Position numbers and translations under genes: made by a program. DNA of 64,000 nt from Rebecca billardiae RCC1528 (Eukaryota; Haptophyta), in the NCBI GenBank assembly GCA_965240325.2, contig OZ251245.1, forward strand, positions 744,001 through 808,000, written 5' to 3'. Positions 33,410 through 43,171 of the stretch are shown in pieces. The notes below the pieces were generated by a model. The model made no database searches and was not told where the DNA came from. It saw nothing but the letters and a program-made list of their open reading frames with translations. Within the stretch, counting starts at the first letter, position 1. The number at the start of each line of letters is the position of its first letter.

Positions 33410-34800
33410 TGAGCTCGACGCTCTTGTTTCTGAAGTCGTACAATCCCCTCGGTTGGTACAATACCCTGAACGATTCTTTGCGGTCGAACCTTCAAAGTCT
33501 GAGAACCGCAGCGGACGCCGGACTAAATATTCTTTGCGGTTCAGGGTGACTATGAAACAGCGGGGGCCTTGCGGCCTTGTCCCGGTGGGGCTGGTCGAAC
33601 ACAGCGCGTGTAGGACGCGACGGAGAAGCTTCCCAGGGCCAGCAGACCCGACGACGATGGGACGAGTTGGCCGTTCAGCGCTGACTACCCGTACCGGTAT
33701 CAACTATCATCCGGTGGCGCTCCGCACGGCGCGCGCGCGCGGTGCGGTGCCGCGGTTCTGCAAGGCCCATCGAGGCGCACGGCGAGGCGCGCGTCGATGC
33801 AGTCGTCGCTGCGCACGGCCGCTCGGGCACGACGGCACGGCAACGGCACGCACCGCGGATGGCCCACTGGCTGTAGGTGCGGGGCGAGCGGCGCAGGCCG
33901 GCAGGGCACAACTGGCGCGACTGCACGGCGTAGACTCCTGCTAAGCTGTCGCTGAGCACGGCCCGTCGGGCACGACATGGTACGAGCGGCTCGCGTCGGT
34001 GTGCATGTTGTTTCGTGCAGCTCGTGCCGGCGGGCACGCACCTCCGCAATGGCGCCGTGAGCCGCGCGCGGCGCGGGTGACGGCTCGACGGCCGCGCCTG
34101 TTGATGACGAGCCAGCGGGGCGAGTAGTAGTAGTAGTCGGGCACTAGTCGGCGAGCGGGTGGCTTATGGTAGGCTTGTGGTACGAGCTTCTCCATGAGGC
34201 CGTTCGTGCACGTCATCTGATGCGGTCGCGGCTGCTTGATCGCCGCCACGTGCCGCTGGATCTCCGCCAGATCGGCGCAGTTCCTCGCGACGCCGACGAT
34301 GGCATCCGGCGCTGGGTTGGCGGCGGAGGCCCGCGGAGCTGTTCCTCGGTCGCGCACGTGTGTGCGAGTCGAGCCACGCCGGCTGAGCGCCATTCTGCGT
34401 GTCGCGCGCGGCCTTCGCCTCCTGCAGCAGCGCGCTCGTTCGTCATACTCAATCGTGTGTGCCGAGCGCACGCGGCGCGGCGGCGAAAGCACTTGTGGGC
34501 CTTGTGCGTCGCGGTTCTGCTCGACTGGGGAGCGGATGGTCGAGAAAAGCGTCAACAAATAGGTGGGAATCGCAACGACATCCCTGTGGCGCGCGCTCAA
34601 AAAGGTAACGACATGCGTTCTCGATTCCCGAGGCGTGCCTAATCAAAAAACGTTTGAGGCCCCATTCTTCGTATTCCTACTCCGGTATTACTTTCCCCAG
34701 CAGTAGGTGACACACAATTAAAGGGGGTCGGAGCTGGGTCTCCCAGGGCTTTGTCACGAATTAAAATTGTTTAAAGCTGTGTTCACCAGAATTGTATAAC

Positions 34801-35531
34801 GACGTGGCAGCATCCGACAAGCGTCAGGCTCAGAGTGCAACAGACACATAGAATGCGTCCGCGCCTTCCGTCCAGGTCAGACAGTGCGCCACCCGCAGCC
34901 CTGCCCCCCTACGGGAGCGGGGCCGGGATGGAGCACCGCCTCGGCCTGGGGCACGCGGCGGCGACGGCAGATGCCGCCGCGGCCGAGCGCCTTCCGGAGC
35001 ACTTGGATGAGGGTGAGGTCGTAGTCGATGTCGCCGCCCGCCGACCTAGCGGCGAGCAGCTCCGGCAAGCGGCAGCCGCGGCTGTCGCCCCCGTGCGCCC
35101 GTGTGGGCGCCTGGATGAGGATGAGGTCGTAGTACGCGTCGCCGCGCGCCGGCCAAGCGGCGCGCAGCTGCAGAAGAGGGGCTCGGAGAGTGAGCGCGCC
35201 GCCTAGCGCGCTCTGGGCGATGAAGCAGATGAGGTGGTAGTCGATGTCGCAGCCCGGCCCGCCGGCGGGCTGCTGCAGATGCAGTGCTTGATGCTGGGGA
35301 ACCTGGCCTCCGGGCGCGTCACACCCCGCACCCCCTGCCCCACCTAGGGTGGAGCGTGGGGCACGGAGGAGGCCAGCGCCAAGGGCCAGATGGGTGCAGC
35401 GGCGTCCACCTGCTGCATCGCCCCCCGAGGCGATGCAGCCGGCGGCCGGCTGGAGAAAGAGGGTGCCAGTGCCTATCCCGGACCCGCTGCGTGTGGTTGA
35501 TCTCCGCGTGCACGTGCCAGCGCAGAGCAGT
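34801..35531 (-). repeat. ~730-bp duplicated segment, copy B
   Basis: Reverse-complement copy of 10186-10918. It begins at the ACGACGTGGCAGCATCCGAC element end preceded by TA and stops at ggcgcagagcagt-type sequence. The opposite end of the transposon family is not found downstream, so this is a partial or solo-end copy. Confidence 0.85.
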
Positions 35532-35924
35532 AAGCAGTATAAACAGCGCTCCCAAACCAATCAAGCCTGTTAGGGATCATTATCTAATCACCCTGCACCC
35601 ATCATCCAAGCTTGGGGGAACTTTAACTATATATGGGAACTTTCATGATCAGCAACGCGCGCCTAGATATAATATAAGGATGAAGCTTCGCGATTAACAG
35701 CGGGTTGACGTAACGCGTATCAATCATCAAAAATGTTTCAAAAATGTTACTCATTTGGGTGAACGGCTCAACGCGCACACTGATAATTAGTCGTCTGATA
35801 CTTGGTTCAGGCCATTACGGATCACATGCAAGGGCCGTGGTTCACACAAGGGCCCTTGGTTCACAGGACTTGGTTGGGGTTGCATCATCTCCCGGGGAGC
35901 GCAAGGTCCGCGTGGCCGCCAATC

Positions 35925-38705
35925 ATGCGCCAGCGGCGCGGCTGCTCGCCGCGCGGCGCCGCCGGCCCCTTCGCCGCCCTCCTCCTCCTCCTCGCGGTGT
36001 GCCCCGCCTGCGCCCGCCTCGTCATCGAGGCCGGTCCGCCGCACCTTCTCGGCGCCGAGCTGCTCGCCGCGCCGTTCGCGTTCACGCCCGCCGCGTTCGA
36101 CGTGCGCGCGCGGGTGGTGCTCACGCGCTCGGACGAGTGGGACGACGGGGCGTGCCCGCCCGTGTACGTCGGCCCGCAGTCGCTCGACGGCGCCATTGTC
36201 GTGCGGTATAGACCGTCGATCTCCGACTGCTCGTTCGAGTCGAACGCGCGCGGCGCGGGCGCTGCGGGCGCGGTCGGCTGGCTCATCTACAGCGCCGCGG
36301 CGGCCACGAGCTTCGACCCGTTGCCGGGGTGGCGGTACCACTACTTTTGGCCGGGCGACTCGCGCAGTCTGCCCCACCCGCCCGCCGCCGACATCACACA
36401 GCGCAGCGCGAGTCCGCTCGTCGATGCGCTCCTCGCCGGGCAGGAGGTGCACGCTCGCTTCACGCGCTCGGAGACAATGTGGGCGACGGTGCGCCTCTCG
36501 CCCGCGTGGGTCGTGCGCGACGTGCTGCTCATCGTGCAGTCTCCCGTGCTCATCGAGCTCATTGCCAACCGGCTGCGCGCGTTCTGGCGCGCGGACGGCC
36601 GGCTGTCGCCGGGCATCGCGCAGGCTGTGCTGCTGCTCGAGCTGTGCGCTCAGCTGGTGCGGCTGGTGCTACGGGCGGCGCAATCGGGAGGGCTGCCGTT
36701 CCCGGTGTGGATGCTCCTCACCGTCGCGCACATCTCGATCGGCGTCGTCGCGAGCACGCTCTTCCTGCTCTACTGGGCGCAGGCAGCCTGGCCCTCCGCC
36801 GGAGTCGACGGCGTGCGGTTCGCGTCTCCCACGCTCGCGCACAGCCCGCGCGCGCGCCGCTGGCTGCTTGCGTTCGTCGCAGCCATCGCGCTCCTCGGCA
36901 TGGGCCTGGGCGCGGTCTTCTTCGTGCCGGCGCCGGATGTCCTCATGGTCGTGCAGATCGTCATCACCGGCGTGCTGCTGCCGCTCCTCGTCCTCGTGCT
37001 CTCGCTGCACACGCACCTGCGCGCGCGCAAGGTGCTGCCGTCTCTGCCGCCTGGCGTCGCGCGCAGCCTGACGCGCTCGATGGCGTGCGCCAACGCAGCG
37101 TCTGCGGTCGCGCTGCTCGCGGGCGCGGGTCTGGCGGTCTCGACGGGGCACCCATGGCTCTTCGTCCTCCTGAGCTTCGTCTTCGCAAGCGCGCTCAACG
37201 TGAGCTCCGCCGTGCACGCCTCCACGTTTGCGCCCCTCGGCGTGAAGCTGGTCCCGGGGCCGCTCGAGCGCTGCGCGCGCGCTCTGCTCGCGGCCGCCGC
37301 TCGCCTGTGCTCGTTCGCGTGGCGCGCGGTGCGCCGGCTTTGCCGCTGCGACGCGAACGTGGCCAAGGCGGGCGAGGCCCGCCTCTCGGCCTACAGCGGG
37401 ACCTCCACCGAGCGCACGGAGGCCTCGGCCTCGGCCCAGGGCACGCCGCCGCAGCGGTCGCTCTTCACGACTCGGCCACACAAGATTGTCCCGGCGTCGA
37501 GCCACGCCGGTGCCGCGGCCGTCCAGCAGCCCGAGGCGCCCGTGCTTGAGGAAGAGCGGCCGCACCTGCTCCTGGGCGTGCAGCTGGGCTACGTGCGCAA
37601 GCTGCAGGCCGAGCTCCACGTCTTGCCACACCTCGCCTCCTACCAGGTCGCCGCTCTCGCCAGGCAGCTCTGTGCGTCGCTGCCCGCTCGGCGCATGCTC
37701 GGGTTCAGCGGGCCGGCAGGCCCGTGCTCAGTGGCGGAGATGGTGAGGGATCGGCACACGGCGGACGGCTGCCCGGTGGTGGCGCGCGCCAACCTGTTCG
37801 TCAGCCACGCGCAGCCCTGCAATTTTGACGGGATGCTCTCCGCCGTCGAGCTGTACGCACGCATCCACGACCTGAAGCCCACCGACACCTACCTCTGTGC
37901 GCGCCGCGCCGCGGCGAGATTGCATCTCGCGCACCGCCGGCGTGCGGGCGAGATCGCTTCTCGCGCACTGGCTGGCTCGCGCGTGGCGCGGCGCGGCCTC
38001 GCGCCACGCGGCCTGCTGCTCCTCCTGCGTGACGTTTGCACGGGGCGCGCGTGGCGGGTCCGCCCTGCCTCGGTCTCAAGACTGCTCACAGACAGCGCGC
38101 CCCGCGTGTGCCGCGCGCCGCGCGCTCACGGCGCAGGGATCGATGTGCTGTGCATGCGGCAAGGCATGCCCCGGCAGGAGGTCCGGTACATCGGCGACAT
38201 CGTGCGCGCGACCGGCCGAGTCGTGCTCGTGCTGCAGCCGTGGACGGCGCCCGTCTGCCTCACGCGCGCGTGGTGTCTCTGTACGCCCCGCACGCGCCCG
38301 TGCGCGCGGCCACCGCGGCGCGTGGCGCGTGGCGCGAACACGCGAACACGAGTGCGCGCCCTGACGGTCCGGCGACACACGCGCACTCCCCTGCCGCCCG
38401 CCACCGCAGTCGAGGTGCTCATGGCTGCCATGCAGGAGATGCCCGTCGGCATTGCGCTGCCCACCGCCGAGCTCCGCGCCGTCGCGGCGGCGCTCGCGAG
38501 CGACCCCTCCAGCTTCGACTCTGCGCTCACCAAGTTCGACGTGCGCGCCTCCGTGTCCTCCGTGGAGGAGGACAGGCGGATCATCTTTGGGATGCTCGAG
38601 GACCTCTTCGGCGATGCGGAGGCGGGCGCCGACGAGTTCAACCGGGCGACGCACGCCGCGTTGCGCCAGGCGCTGGCCGGCTTCTCGTGGTCCGCTGCCG
38701 TGTGA
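35925..38705 (+). CDS. Signal peptide-PA-like-multipass membrane protein with C-terminal SHA/WCLFE (TIR-like) module
   Basis: Exons 35925-37896, 38137-38280 and 38410-38705 give about 803 residues. ATG 35925 is chosen because a signal peptide follows directly (GPFAALLLLLAVCPACA); an in-frame ATG at 35826 is the alternative. The ectodomain (about 30-200) includes a protease-associated-like segment (DGAIVVRYRPSISDCSFESN then GAVGWLIYSA). Six or seven hydrophobic segments follow (about 215-460). The C-terminal cytosolic part has ANLFVSHAQPCNFDGML (about 620). Splicing restores YLWIDVLCMRQ and later LTRAWCLFEV at about 699-708. This FVSHAW...WIDxxCxxQ...RAWCLWE pattern is a module recurring in protist and fungal proteins and resembles TIR-like effector folds; its biochemistry is uncertain. 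Both introns are GT-AG (240 and 129 nt). A receptor-like role is inference. Confidence 0.72.
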   Translation: MRQRRGCSPRGAAGPFAALLLLLAVCPACARLVIEAGPPHLLGAELLAAPFAFTPAAFDVRARVVLTRSDEWDDGACPPVYVGPQSLDGAIVVRYRPSISDCSFESNARGAGAAGAVGWLIYSAAAATSFDPLPGWRYHYFWPGDSRSLPHPPAADITQRSASPLVDALLAGQEVHARFTRSETMWATVRLSPAWVVRDVLLIVQSPVLIELIANRLRAFWRADGRLSPGIAQAVLLLELCAQLVRLVLRAAQSGGLPFPVWMLLTVAHISIGVVASTLFLLYWAQAAWPSAGVDGVRFASPTLAHSPRARRWLLAFVAAIALLGMGLGAVFFVPAPDVLMVVQIVITGVLLPLLVLVLSLHTHLRARKVLPSLPPGVARSLTRSMACANAASAVALLAGAGLAVSTGHPWLFVLLSFVFASALNVSSAVHASTFAPLGVKLVPGPLERCARALLAAAARLCSFAWRAVRRLCRCDANVAKAGEARLSAYSGTSTERTEASASAQGTPPQRSLFTTRPHKIVPASSHAGAAAVQQPEAPVLEEERPHLLLGVQLGYVRKLQAELHVLPHLASYQVAALARQLCASLPARRMLGFSGPAGPCSVAEMVRDRHTADGCPVVARANLFVSHAQPCNFDGMLSAVELYARIHDLKPTDTYLCARRAAARLHLAHRRRAGEIASRALAGSRVARRGLAPRGLLLLLRDVCTGRAWRVRPASVSRLLTDSAPRVCRAPRAHGAGIDVLCMRQGMPRQEVRYIGDIVRATGRVVLVLQPWTAPVCLTRAWCLCTPRTRPCARPPRRVARGANTRTRVRALTVRRHTRTPLPPATAVEVLMAAMQEMPVGIALPTAELRAVAAALASDPSSFDSALTKFDVRASVSSVEEDRRIIFGMLEDLFGDAEAGADEFNRATHAALRQALAGFSWSAAV
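37897..38136 (+). other. GT-AG intron 1 of the PA/TIR-like gene
   Basis: The donor CTCT|gtgcgcgcc and acceptor acggcgcag|GGATCGATG rebuild Trp in YLWIDVL. The length is 240 nt, a multiple of three with no stop, so retention would add 80 residues without a frameshift. Confidence 0.8.
38281..38409 (+). other. GT-AG intron 2 of the PA/TIR-like gene
   Basis: The donor TCTCT|gtacgcccc and acceptor gccaccgcag|TCGAGGTG rebuild WCLFEV, matching the conserved WCLWE motif of this module. The length is 129 nt. Confidence 0.8.
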
Positions 38706-39001
38706 TCTCACCGCGGCAATCCCGCTCATCTCATCAGCTCTGACATTGGAGCGGGACTCGGCCCGTCGCCGCGGTCTGGCCTCAGGCTCAGTGCCATCAC
38801 GACTGCTTCATCAGTATGGAAAGGTGATAAATCAGACGACTGACATTGACTGGTGTCGCTTGCTCGTCGTCACGACGCACGGTGTGAGGCGGACTCATCT
38901 GCTCCTCATCATCAGCGGAATCTTCGGTACGTTGGCCGACCAACCCGGCTGCCGAATCTTGATCGACGAAAAAGATCCCGCCTACCGAAGGAGGCACCGC
39001 C

Positions 39002-39877
39002 ATGGCGGCGAAAGCCGCCCCGAACGGCGGAGCGTCGGGCGGACGCGGACGGCGCGCGCAGCAAGCGACGCTCGCAGGGCCTCGTGTCGTCATCGTCGGC
39101 GCAGGCTATGCTGGCCTCGCGCTGGCGCGCGCCCTGCAACTGGCTGGTGTGAGTGCAGTCGTCTACGAGCAGGACGGGCCGCCCAGCCAGATGCCCATCT
39201 ATGGCGAGCTTCGTGTGCCCTCAGCCGAGCGCGTGCTGACAGCGCTAGGCCTCCGACCGGAGTGGGAGGCACTGCGAGCGAATGGGTCGCAGCCGTACTG
39301 CCTGGACTTTCATGGCCTGCGCGACACTCTCGCCTCCAGCCTGCAGCGCGGCAGCTTGCACTGCGAGCGTCGGGTGGTGAGTGTGACGCGCCGAGGCACA
39401 GACAAACTCTGGCTCGAGTTCGCAGACGGCGGCGGCGTGGCCGCGCATCTCGCCGTGGTTGCGAGCGGCATGACTGTGCCGTGCGTCGCGCGAGAGGCCC
39501 TGCCGCAGACGGCGGCAGTGGGCGACGTTCGCTGGGCGCACGGGCGCTGGTGGGACTTTGGCTCAGGGCGTATCCGCTGCGGTGCCAACATGGCGCTGAC
39601 AGATGCCATGGAGCTGAGCGAGATGCTCCGGCGCGGAATCGAGCGTGGCGACGCCCCTCCGCTCGAACTCGGCGCGTTCGCCGCCTCCCGGCGCCGATGG
39701 CCAGATGGCAGCAGGAGGCGACTCACCCAGCCGCGACCGTGCCTGAGCCGCGTGCTCGTCATCCTCGCGGCCGCCACCACCGCCGCCACCGCCGCCACTG
39801 CACTCGCCACGTTCGCCACGAGACCGTCGCTGCCATCGGGCATCCTAGAGGGAGGCCGCACTCTGCACGCGCGATGA
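39002..39877 (+). CDS. Short FAD-dependent oxidoreductase (monooxygenase-like), possibly degenerate
   Basis: A 291-residue protein. The Rossmann dinucleotide fold is clear near the N-terminus: VVIVGAGYAGLALARALQLAG with GxGxxG at 33-38, and an acidic Glu56 to bind the ribose. The C-terminal part keeps the GANMALTDAMELSEML piece of the FAD-monooxygenase GD motif. The expected GDAAH core just before it is replaced by VRWAHGRWWDFGSGR, and most of the substrate-binding domain is missing. Family members are usually about 380-450 residues. A hydrophobic Ala/Thr-rich segment (VLVILAAATTAATAATALA) near the C-terminus may anchor the protein. It may be a reduced paralog or a pseudogene still open in frame. 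The substrate is unknown. Confidence 0.6.
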   Translation: MAAKAAPNGGASGGRGRRAQQATLAGPRVVIVGAGYAGLALARALQLAGVSAVVYEQDGPPSQMPIYGELRVPSAERVLTALGLRPEWEALRANGSQPYCLDFHGLRDTLASSLQRGSLHCERRVVSVTRRGTDKLWLEFADGGGVAAHLAVVASGMTVPCVAREALPQTAAVGDVRWAHGRWWDFGSGRIRCGANMALTDAMELSEMLRRGIERGDAPPLELGAFAASRRRWPDGSRRRLTQPRPCLSRVLVILAAATTAATAATALATFATRPSLPSGILEGGRTLHAR

Positions 39878-40028
39878 GTTATTGGTCGCGTTGTCACCAT
39901 TGCGCCGGTGCCGTCTCTGGCTGCCTGTGCTGTGATATCAGACTCAGTTGTTACGTTATTACTCGTTAGTGTGCTTGGGCAACCCGCTGAGGCTTACACG
40001 GCCGTTTCAGTACAATCGTATTTTGCAC

Positions 40029-40339
40029 TGTCAAAGGAATCGCCAATCTACAGTGATTTCCAATTTCCAATCCAACATTTTACTCGCAGTCACACAGTGG
40101 CGGCGCGACCGCTGCGGCGGCGCTCGCACAAAATCCTCCAAAATCAACCTGAACCTCATCCTAAAATACAGCAGGACAGCATGGCTGGCGGCGGCATCTC
40201 GAAGTATTCCAGATGATTCTGAATGAACGCGGAAACATGAGCCGAGCACCACGAACACGTTGTGCTCTCCGCCGCAAATAAGAGCCGAAGCCGTCGACCG
40301 ACCTCGCGACCGTCAAGCCTCGAGACGCGTTCCCTGACA
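40029..40339 (+). repeat. 5' LTR of retrotransposon copy 1
   Basis: 311 bp, TGTCAAAGG...CCCTGACA. It appears identical to the 3' LTR at 43172-43482. Confidence 0.92.
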
Positions 40340-42906
40340 TGCTAGCACGGTGCTGGGAGAACTTGGGCAAGGATGGAGACGACGAGAACAGCGGCAAGGA
40401 CGTGAACGGCCATCAGCCCGCCCCAGTTGCTCCCCTCATTGGGTTGAAGCCAGGCGTGGCAGAGCGCGCGGCATTGCCGCGCTGCTCATCGGCGATCGCG
40501 CGCAAGCGCACGCCAGACTACCTCGCCGCTGCCCTGAGGGGCATGCAGGCTGAGAAGAACCGGCAAGGCGAGAAGCTCACGCTTCTCCGCAAGCCCATCT
40601 CCAGCGCCTCCGGGCCTGGCAACATCACTGACCTGAACTCAGGCAGCATCGTGTCGTATGCGCGCAATGCTGCATCGCACGCAAGGCCTCGAGCCGACAT
40701 CAAGGATCACCTTGAGGAGGAGGTTCGCGCACAGCGCGGTGAGGAGGAGCGTTGCCGCTCGCATCCCCCGCCATCGCGCCACTCCATCCGCACGCACGTC
40801 GTTGCGCAGGGGATCTCAACAACTACCGCCCGGGACTCTGCGCCCGCGAGCGCGGTTCAAGAGCGCGCGGCTGAGAGCCCGCAGCTCAAGGAGTGCCTTG
40901 CGGCCTCCGAGTCATCGAACGAGGTCACCGAGCGTTCCGGGGCAGATGTAGCGCTCGACGCTGCTGCCGCTGATGCCGCTCCGACCGTCGAGGCCCTCGA
41001 GCCTGCCAACGCTGCTCGGCGTGCTGGCCTTCTGGCCGCCGCCAATGACAGCGCGGTCGTGACCGCAGTCAGTCTGCAGCCTCGCTCGCACGACTCTGTG
41101 TCTGAGTCTGGCCGATCGAACGATGACATTAACACCGATGAGTGCGACGCAAACGACCTGTATGGTCTGGCAGAGCAAACTATGCTCCAAGATGCTACGA
41201 CACGTGACTCTGTCACAGCGAGCTCAAGCATCAAGTCAGCGGCCGCATTTATTATTGATGCGCCTGACCCAAACAAATACGTTTACCCCAAAATTACCAG
41301 CCTCACGATGGCTTCCGAAGCCGAGCTGCTCGCCACGAGCGACACAAGCAGCCGCGAGATGACCGCCGCAGAGACGGCAGAGTCCTCGTCTGGCACGTAT
41401 CGACTCGCGTCGAACGTAGGAAGCGCATGCGATGCAGGGGGGGCATCATACACCTGCTTGACGGCAAAGCCGCAGCAAAACCAAGTTGGCGAGCGCGACG
41501 CGCGTGCGCATGCATCAGCTGCGTCAGCCATCACAACGCCACACTCTTGCAAGGAAGAGTATTCCGCCGAAGCTGCCGCGGATGCACATGCATCACCGCT
41601 GGACAGAACGAGCGTGAAGAAGCCCAAAGAAGGCACCACAGCCTCGACGAGGGTCACTCCTCGCTCGAAGGTAGAGCGCGAATCGCCACAGAGCGCGCGC
41701 GACACATCGACCAATGCACTTGAGTCGAAGAAACGTGACTGGATAGTCATCGAAGGAGGAGTCACAGACTCTAATCCAACCAAGAAGGAACGTGTGTTCA
41801 TGGCACGCGAATCCTCGGCAGGAGTGGATACACCCGCCACACACAAGCTGACACAGTCGGCTCTGAAATCCAAGCGCGCGGTACACAGCGCGATACGGGA
41901 TGCACTCGCAGAAGTGAGCACCTACTACAAGGGCAAATCCTCAGATGTCACACCTGACATAATGGAGCCCAAGGATAGCAAGCTATCCGGCTTTCAACTC
42001 ATTGCCAAAGACAAATGGGTGAAAGACGCAGCCAAAATCGATCCATACAAGGCTGACAACGCTGACGCCAACAAGATCGGATCGGTCTACGATCGATCTG
42101 CGGCAGCGATATTCAAGCAGCTGAAGGACTCTATTGAGCCTCAGTTATTCGCCTATCTGGAATCGAAGCTGCACATCAGCGATCCGACCAAGAACTACTT
42201 GGATCTGGCGCTGCTGCTACAGATATTTGAGCGCGAGCTCAAGATCACAACTATGTCCGAACTCAGGGATGAATTCCTGAAGTTATACCCGACAAAGGTG
42301 TCGCCCATTGGCGCATCGGACATTATCAAGAAATCCGTCGAGCAAGTCCGCTCATCTCGATATGGGAATCTGGACGATGCTACGATGTTGGTCTTCAAGC
42401 TGTATAACAGCATGCACGACCATCCCCAAGTCTACGAGTCAGTTATCTCGCACTTCGGAGCGCTCACGCCCGAGCAATGTGTGGATAACACTGACCAGAT
42501 AATGGCCCAGATGGAAGATGCCTACAAACGGCACGGCTCAATGAAGCTACTCCATCAGAACAATACCAAGGGGAGAGAGACCGAAAATTATTCCAAGATA
42601 CGCCAAAATGCTGATTATCAGCAAGGCACGCGGCGACGCGGTGACTTTGAGGGCGCCGAAGTCTTCGCCGCTCAGGCCCAAAAGGCTCCAGCCAATGGCG
42701 AGAGCGGGCCGAATAACTCGGACACCGGCAAACGGTGCACTCACTGTGGTCTCAAGAACCATACTGCCCAGCAGTGTTGGAAGCTCCACCCAGAGCTACG
42801 CCCCAAGGCCAACAATTACAACAAAGGCAAAAACAAGGGAGCCAACAAATTTCCCAAGGAGCGTATCCATTTCCTGGATATTCCTGCTCCGGATGCCTAT
42901 GATTAA
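40339..42906 (+). CDS. Gag-like polyprotein of retrotransposon copy 1
   Basis: An 855-residue frame from ATG 40339, whose A is the last LTR base, to TAA 42904-42906. The N-terminal two-thirds is Ser/Ala/Glu-rich and poorly conserved. The C-terminal third has a helical gag-like region (KQLKDSIEPQLFAYLESKLH then DDATMLVFKLYNSM). It ends in a CCHC zinc knuckle, CTHCGLKNHTAQQC (Cys800, Cys803, His808, Cys813), the nucleic-acid-binding motif of retroelement nucleocapsids. In the LTR upstream, the frame that copy 2 uses as its first 36 codons carries a TAA here. Translation thus starts later than in copy 2. The protein is nearly identical to copy 2 in the C-terminal half. Confidence 0.88.
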   Translation: MLARCWENLGKDGDDENSGKDVNGHQPAPVAPLIGLKPGVAERAALPRCSSAIARKRTPDYLAAALRGMQAEKNRQGEKLTLLRKPISSASGPGNITDLNSGSIVSYARNAASHARPRADIKDHLEEEVRAQRGEEERCRSHPPPSRHSIRTHVVAQGISTTTARDSAPASAVQERAAESPQLKECLAASESSNEVTERSGADVALDAAAADAAPTVEALEPANAARRAGLLAAANDSAVVTAVSLQPRSHDSVSESGRSNDDINTDECDANDLYGLAEQTMLQDATTRDSVTASSSIKSAAAFIIDAPDPNKYVYPKITSLTMASEAELLATSDTSSREMTAAETAESSSGTYRLASNVGSACDAGGASYTCLTAKPQQNQVGERDARAHASAASAITTPHSCKEEYSAEAAADAHASPLDRTSVKKPKEGTTASTRVTPRSKVERESPQSARDTSTNALESKKRDWIVIEGGVTDSNPTKKERVFMARESSAGVDTPATHKLTQSALKSKRAVHSAIRDALAEVSTYYKGKSSDVTPDIMEPKDSKLSGFQLIAKDKWVKDAAKIDPYKADNADANKIGSVYDRSAAAIFKQLKDSIEPQLFAYLESKLHISDPTKNYLDLALLLQIFERELKITTMSELRDEFLKLYPTKVSPIGASDIIKKSVEQVRSSRYGNLDDATMLVFKLYNSMHDHPQVYESVISHFGALTPEQCVDNTDQIMAQMEDAYKRHGSMKLLHQNNTKGRETENYSKIRQNADYQQGTRRRGDFEGAEVFAAQAQKAPANGESGPNNSDTGKRCTHCGLKNHTAQQCWKLHPELRPKANNYNKGKNKGANKFPKERIHFLDIPAPDAYD

Positions 42907-43160
42907 ATATCAAGGCAGGGCATAGCCCAATAACAAGGTCCAAGATCAAGGCCAAAGAGTGAACATATGGTGCAAATAAGCCCAGGACTGACTCGGGTTA
43001 CCCAAAACCGTCACACGGAAGTCCCAGCACATGACCCGTATCCTGGCATTGGCAACCATTACTGACTCCAATTCACTCATGCACACAGATGCACAAACAA
43101 TACCAAGCCCAAAATCACTCATAATCCAAGCTTAGTCCTCACAGACGAGCGCATATTGGA

Positions 43161-43171
43161 TTGAGGGGGGG
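43161..43171 (+). promoter_or_regulatory. Polypurine tract of retrotransposon copy 1
   Basis: ttgaggggggg directly abuts the 3' LTR, the expected place for plus-strand priming. Confidence 0.75.

Larger units (their letters stand above)
30071..35924. other. Gene-poor repeat block
   Basis: No intact gene is supported between the K+ channel and the multipass PA-domain gene. The block contains an inverted-repeat-bounded segment (30241-32911), 375-bp tandem repeats (30346-31040), an R1 fragment (32931-32977), a perfect 19-bp hairpin (33366-33409) and the inverted copy of the 10.2-10.9 kb repeat (34801-35531). Base composition swings from GC-rich to AT-rich (32990-33050, 34640-34800, 35560-35770). 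Confidence 0.55.

Noticed and set aside
42907-43171. Search for reverse transcriptase, integrase or RNase H after gag
   Set aside because: Only 265 bases lie between the gag stop and the 3' LTR, with no YxDD-type or integrase motif. The element is gag-only.
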